DNA from: Candidatus Omnitrophota bacterium
GTDB lineage: Bacteria > Omnitrophota > Gorgyraeia > Duberdicusellales > 4484-171
Reading direction: 5' to 3'
Assembly: GCA_028702365.1 (NCBI GenBank)
Contig: JAQVOZ010000119.1
Span: 1-5,270 of the forward strand
DNA: 5,270 bases
This document shows, piece after piece, positions 4,943-5,270 of this stretch. Each line of letters starts with the position of its first letter. The stretch's first letter is position 1. Both the position numbers and the translations under genes were made by a program. The notes under the pieces are model-generated. The model searched no databases and was not told the DNA's origin. It saw only the letters and a program-made list of their open reading frames with translations.

Positions 4943-5270
4943 TTACCTTAACTTAATCCCTTCCTGCGAACTTAAACCGGCCCGAATTGCATTATGGATT
5001 TCATCCACTTCCTGCGAGGTAAGTGTGCGTTCCTTTGATTGATAAAACAGGCGCAGCGAAAACGCGCAAAAGTCTTTTTCCAAATCTTTTCCTTTATAGG
5101 TATCAATTATAATATAATCGCAGATATATTCTTTCTTTTCTTTTATTATTTTTTCAACATCGCTGAAATGCTTGCTTTTATGCAAGGCTACGCTTATATC
5201 GCGAAATACAGCCGGGTACGGGCTTATTGGTAAATAACGTTTCAGCGAACGCGCTAAGCAAAGGCTGGTT
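4943..5270 (-). CDS. pheT: Phenylalanyl-tRNA synthetase beta subunit, C-terminal end (partial)
   Basis: Only the last 108 residues lie in the window; the frame is open to the right edge and the first full codon is at 5269-5267. The visible part is the ferredoxin-fold anticodon-binding domain (FDX-ACB) that ends PheT. It reads RYLPISPYPAVFRDISVAL, matching the family's RY-P-x-YPAVxRDLxxVV entry strand. It continues through SDVEKIIKE, IDTYKGKDLEKDFCAFSLRLFY and QSKERTLTSQEVDEIHNAI, matching the DVYxG...SLAFRLxY...RTLTDEEV pattern. The last residues, GIKLR, correspond to the usual GAELR terminus. PheT pairs with PheS to charge tRNA-Phe, and this domain binds the tRNA anticodon stem. A TTG at 5185-5183 lies inside the domain and is not a start. 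The TAA is at 4945-4943, followed by the structured 208-base gap. Confidence 0.95.
   Translation of the reverse strand, partial: TSLCLARSLKRYLPISPYPAVFRDISVALHKSKHFSDVEKIIKEKKEYICDYIIIDTYKGKDLEKDFCAFSLRLFYQSKERTLTSQEVDEIHNAIRAGLSSQEGIKLR

Overview
The window is AT-rich bacterial DNA, densely packed with genes that mostly carry clear AAGGAG-type ribosome sites. The mixture of genes suggests an uncultured, Omnitrophota-like lineage: a stand-alone PCP_red-type protein, a half-length ferritin-like protein, a subfamily nucleoside phosphorylase, and an uncharacterised 217-residue protein of a type I associate with Omnitrophota and Desulfobacterota. This taxonomic reading is an inference with low to moderate confidence. 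No marker gene in the window settles it.

The left block (1-2523, minus strand, read right to left) is an apparent operon. It holds an AMP-forming acyl-CoA synthetase, a nucleoside phosphorylase-family protein that starts inside the synthetase stop codon (ATGA overlap), and, 16 bases later, a small PCP_red-like protein that runs off the left edge. Next comes a 280-base divergent intergenic region (2524-2803) with five separate inverted repeats, a candidate minus-strand promoter and no visible gene. A tRNA-dihydrouridine synthase (2804-3781) is the only plus-strand gene. Its stop codon shares a TTAA with the stop of the convergent 217-residue unknown protein (3778-4431, minus).

The right block (3778-5270, minus strand) begins with the C-terminal anticodon-binding domain of phenylalanyl-tRNA synthetase beta (pheT, entering from the right edge). 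A 208-base gap follows, occupied by stacked palindromes (4735-4942). Then come a 69-residue half-ferritin-like protein and the 217-residue unknown.

The translation and tRNA genes (pheT, dus) are core functions. The synthetase-phosphorylase-PCP_red cluster looks like accessory metabolism whose substrate cannot be read from sequence. The most unusual material is of three kinds: the palindromic intergenic structures, including two hairpins of one family with compensated base changes; the half-ferritin; and the phosphorylase, which has valine where the family's ribose-contacting glutamate is expected. I see no CRISPR array, transposase, tRNA, rRNA or phage gene.
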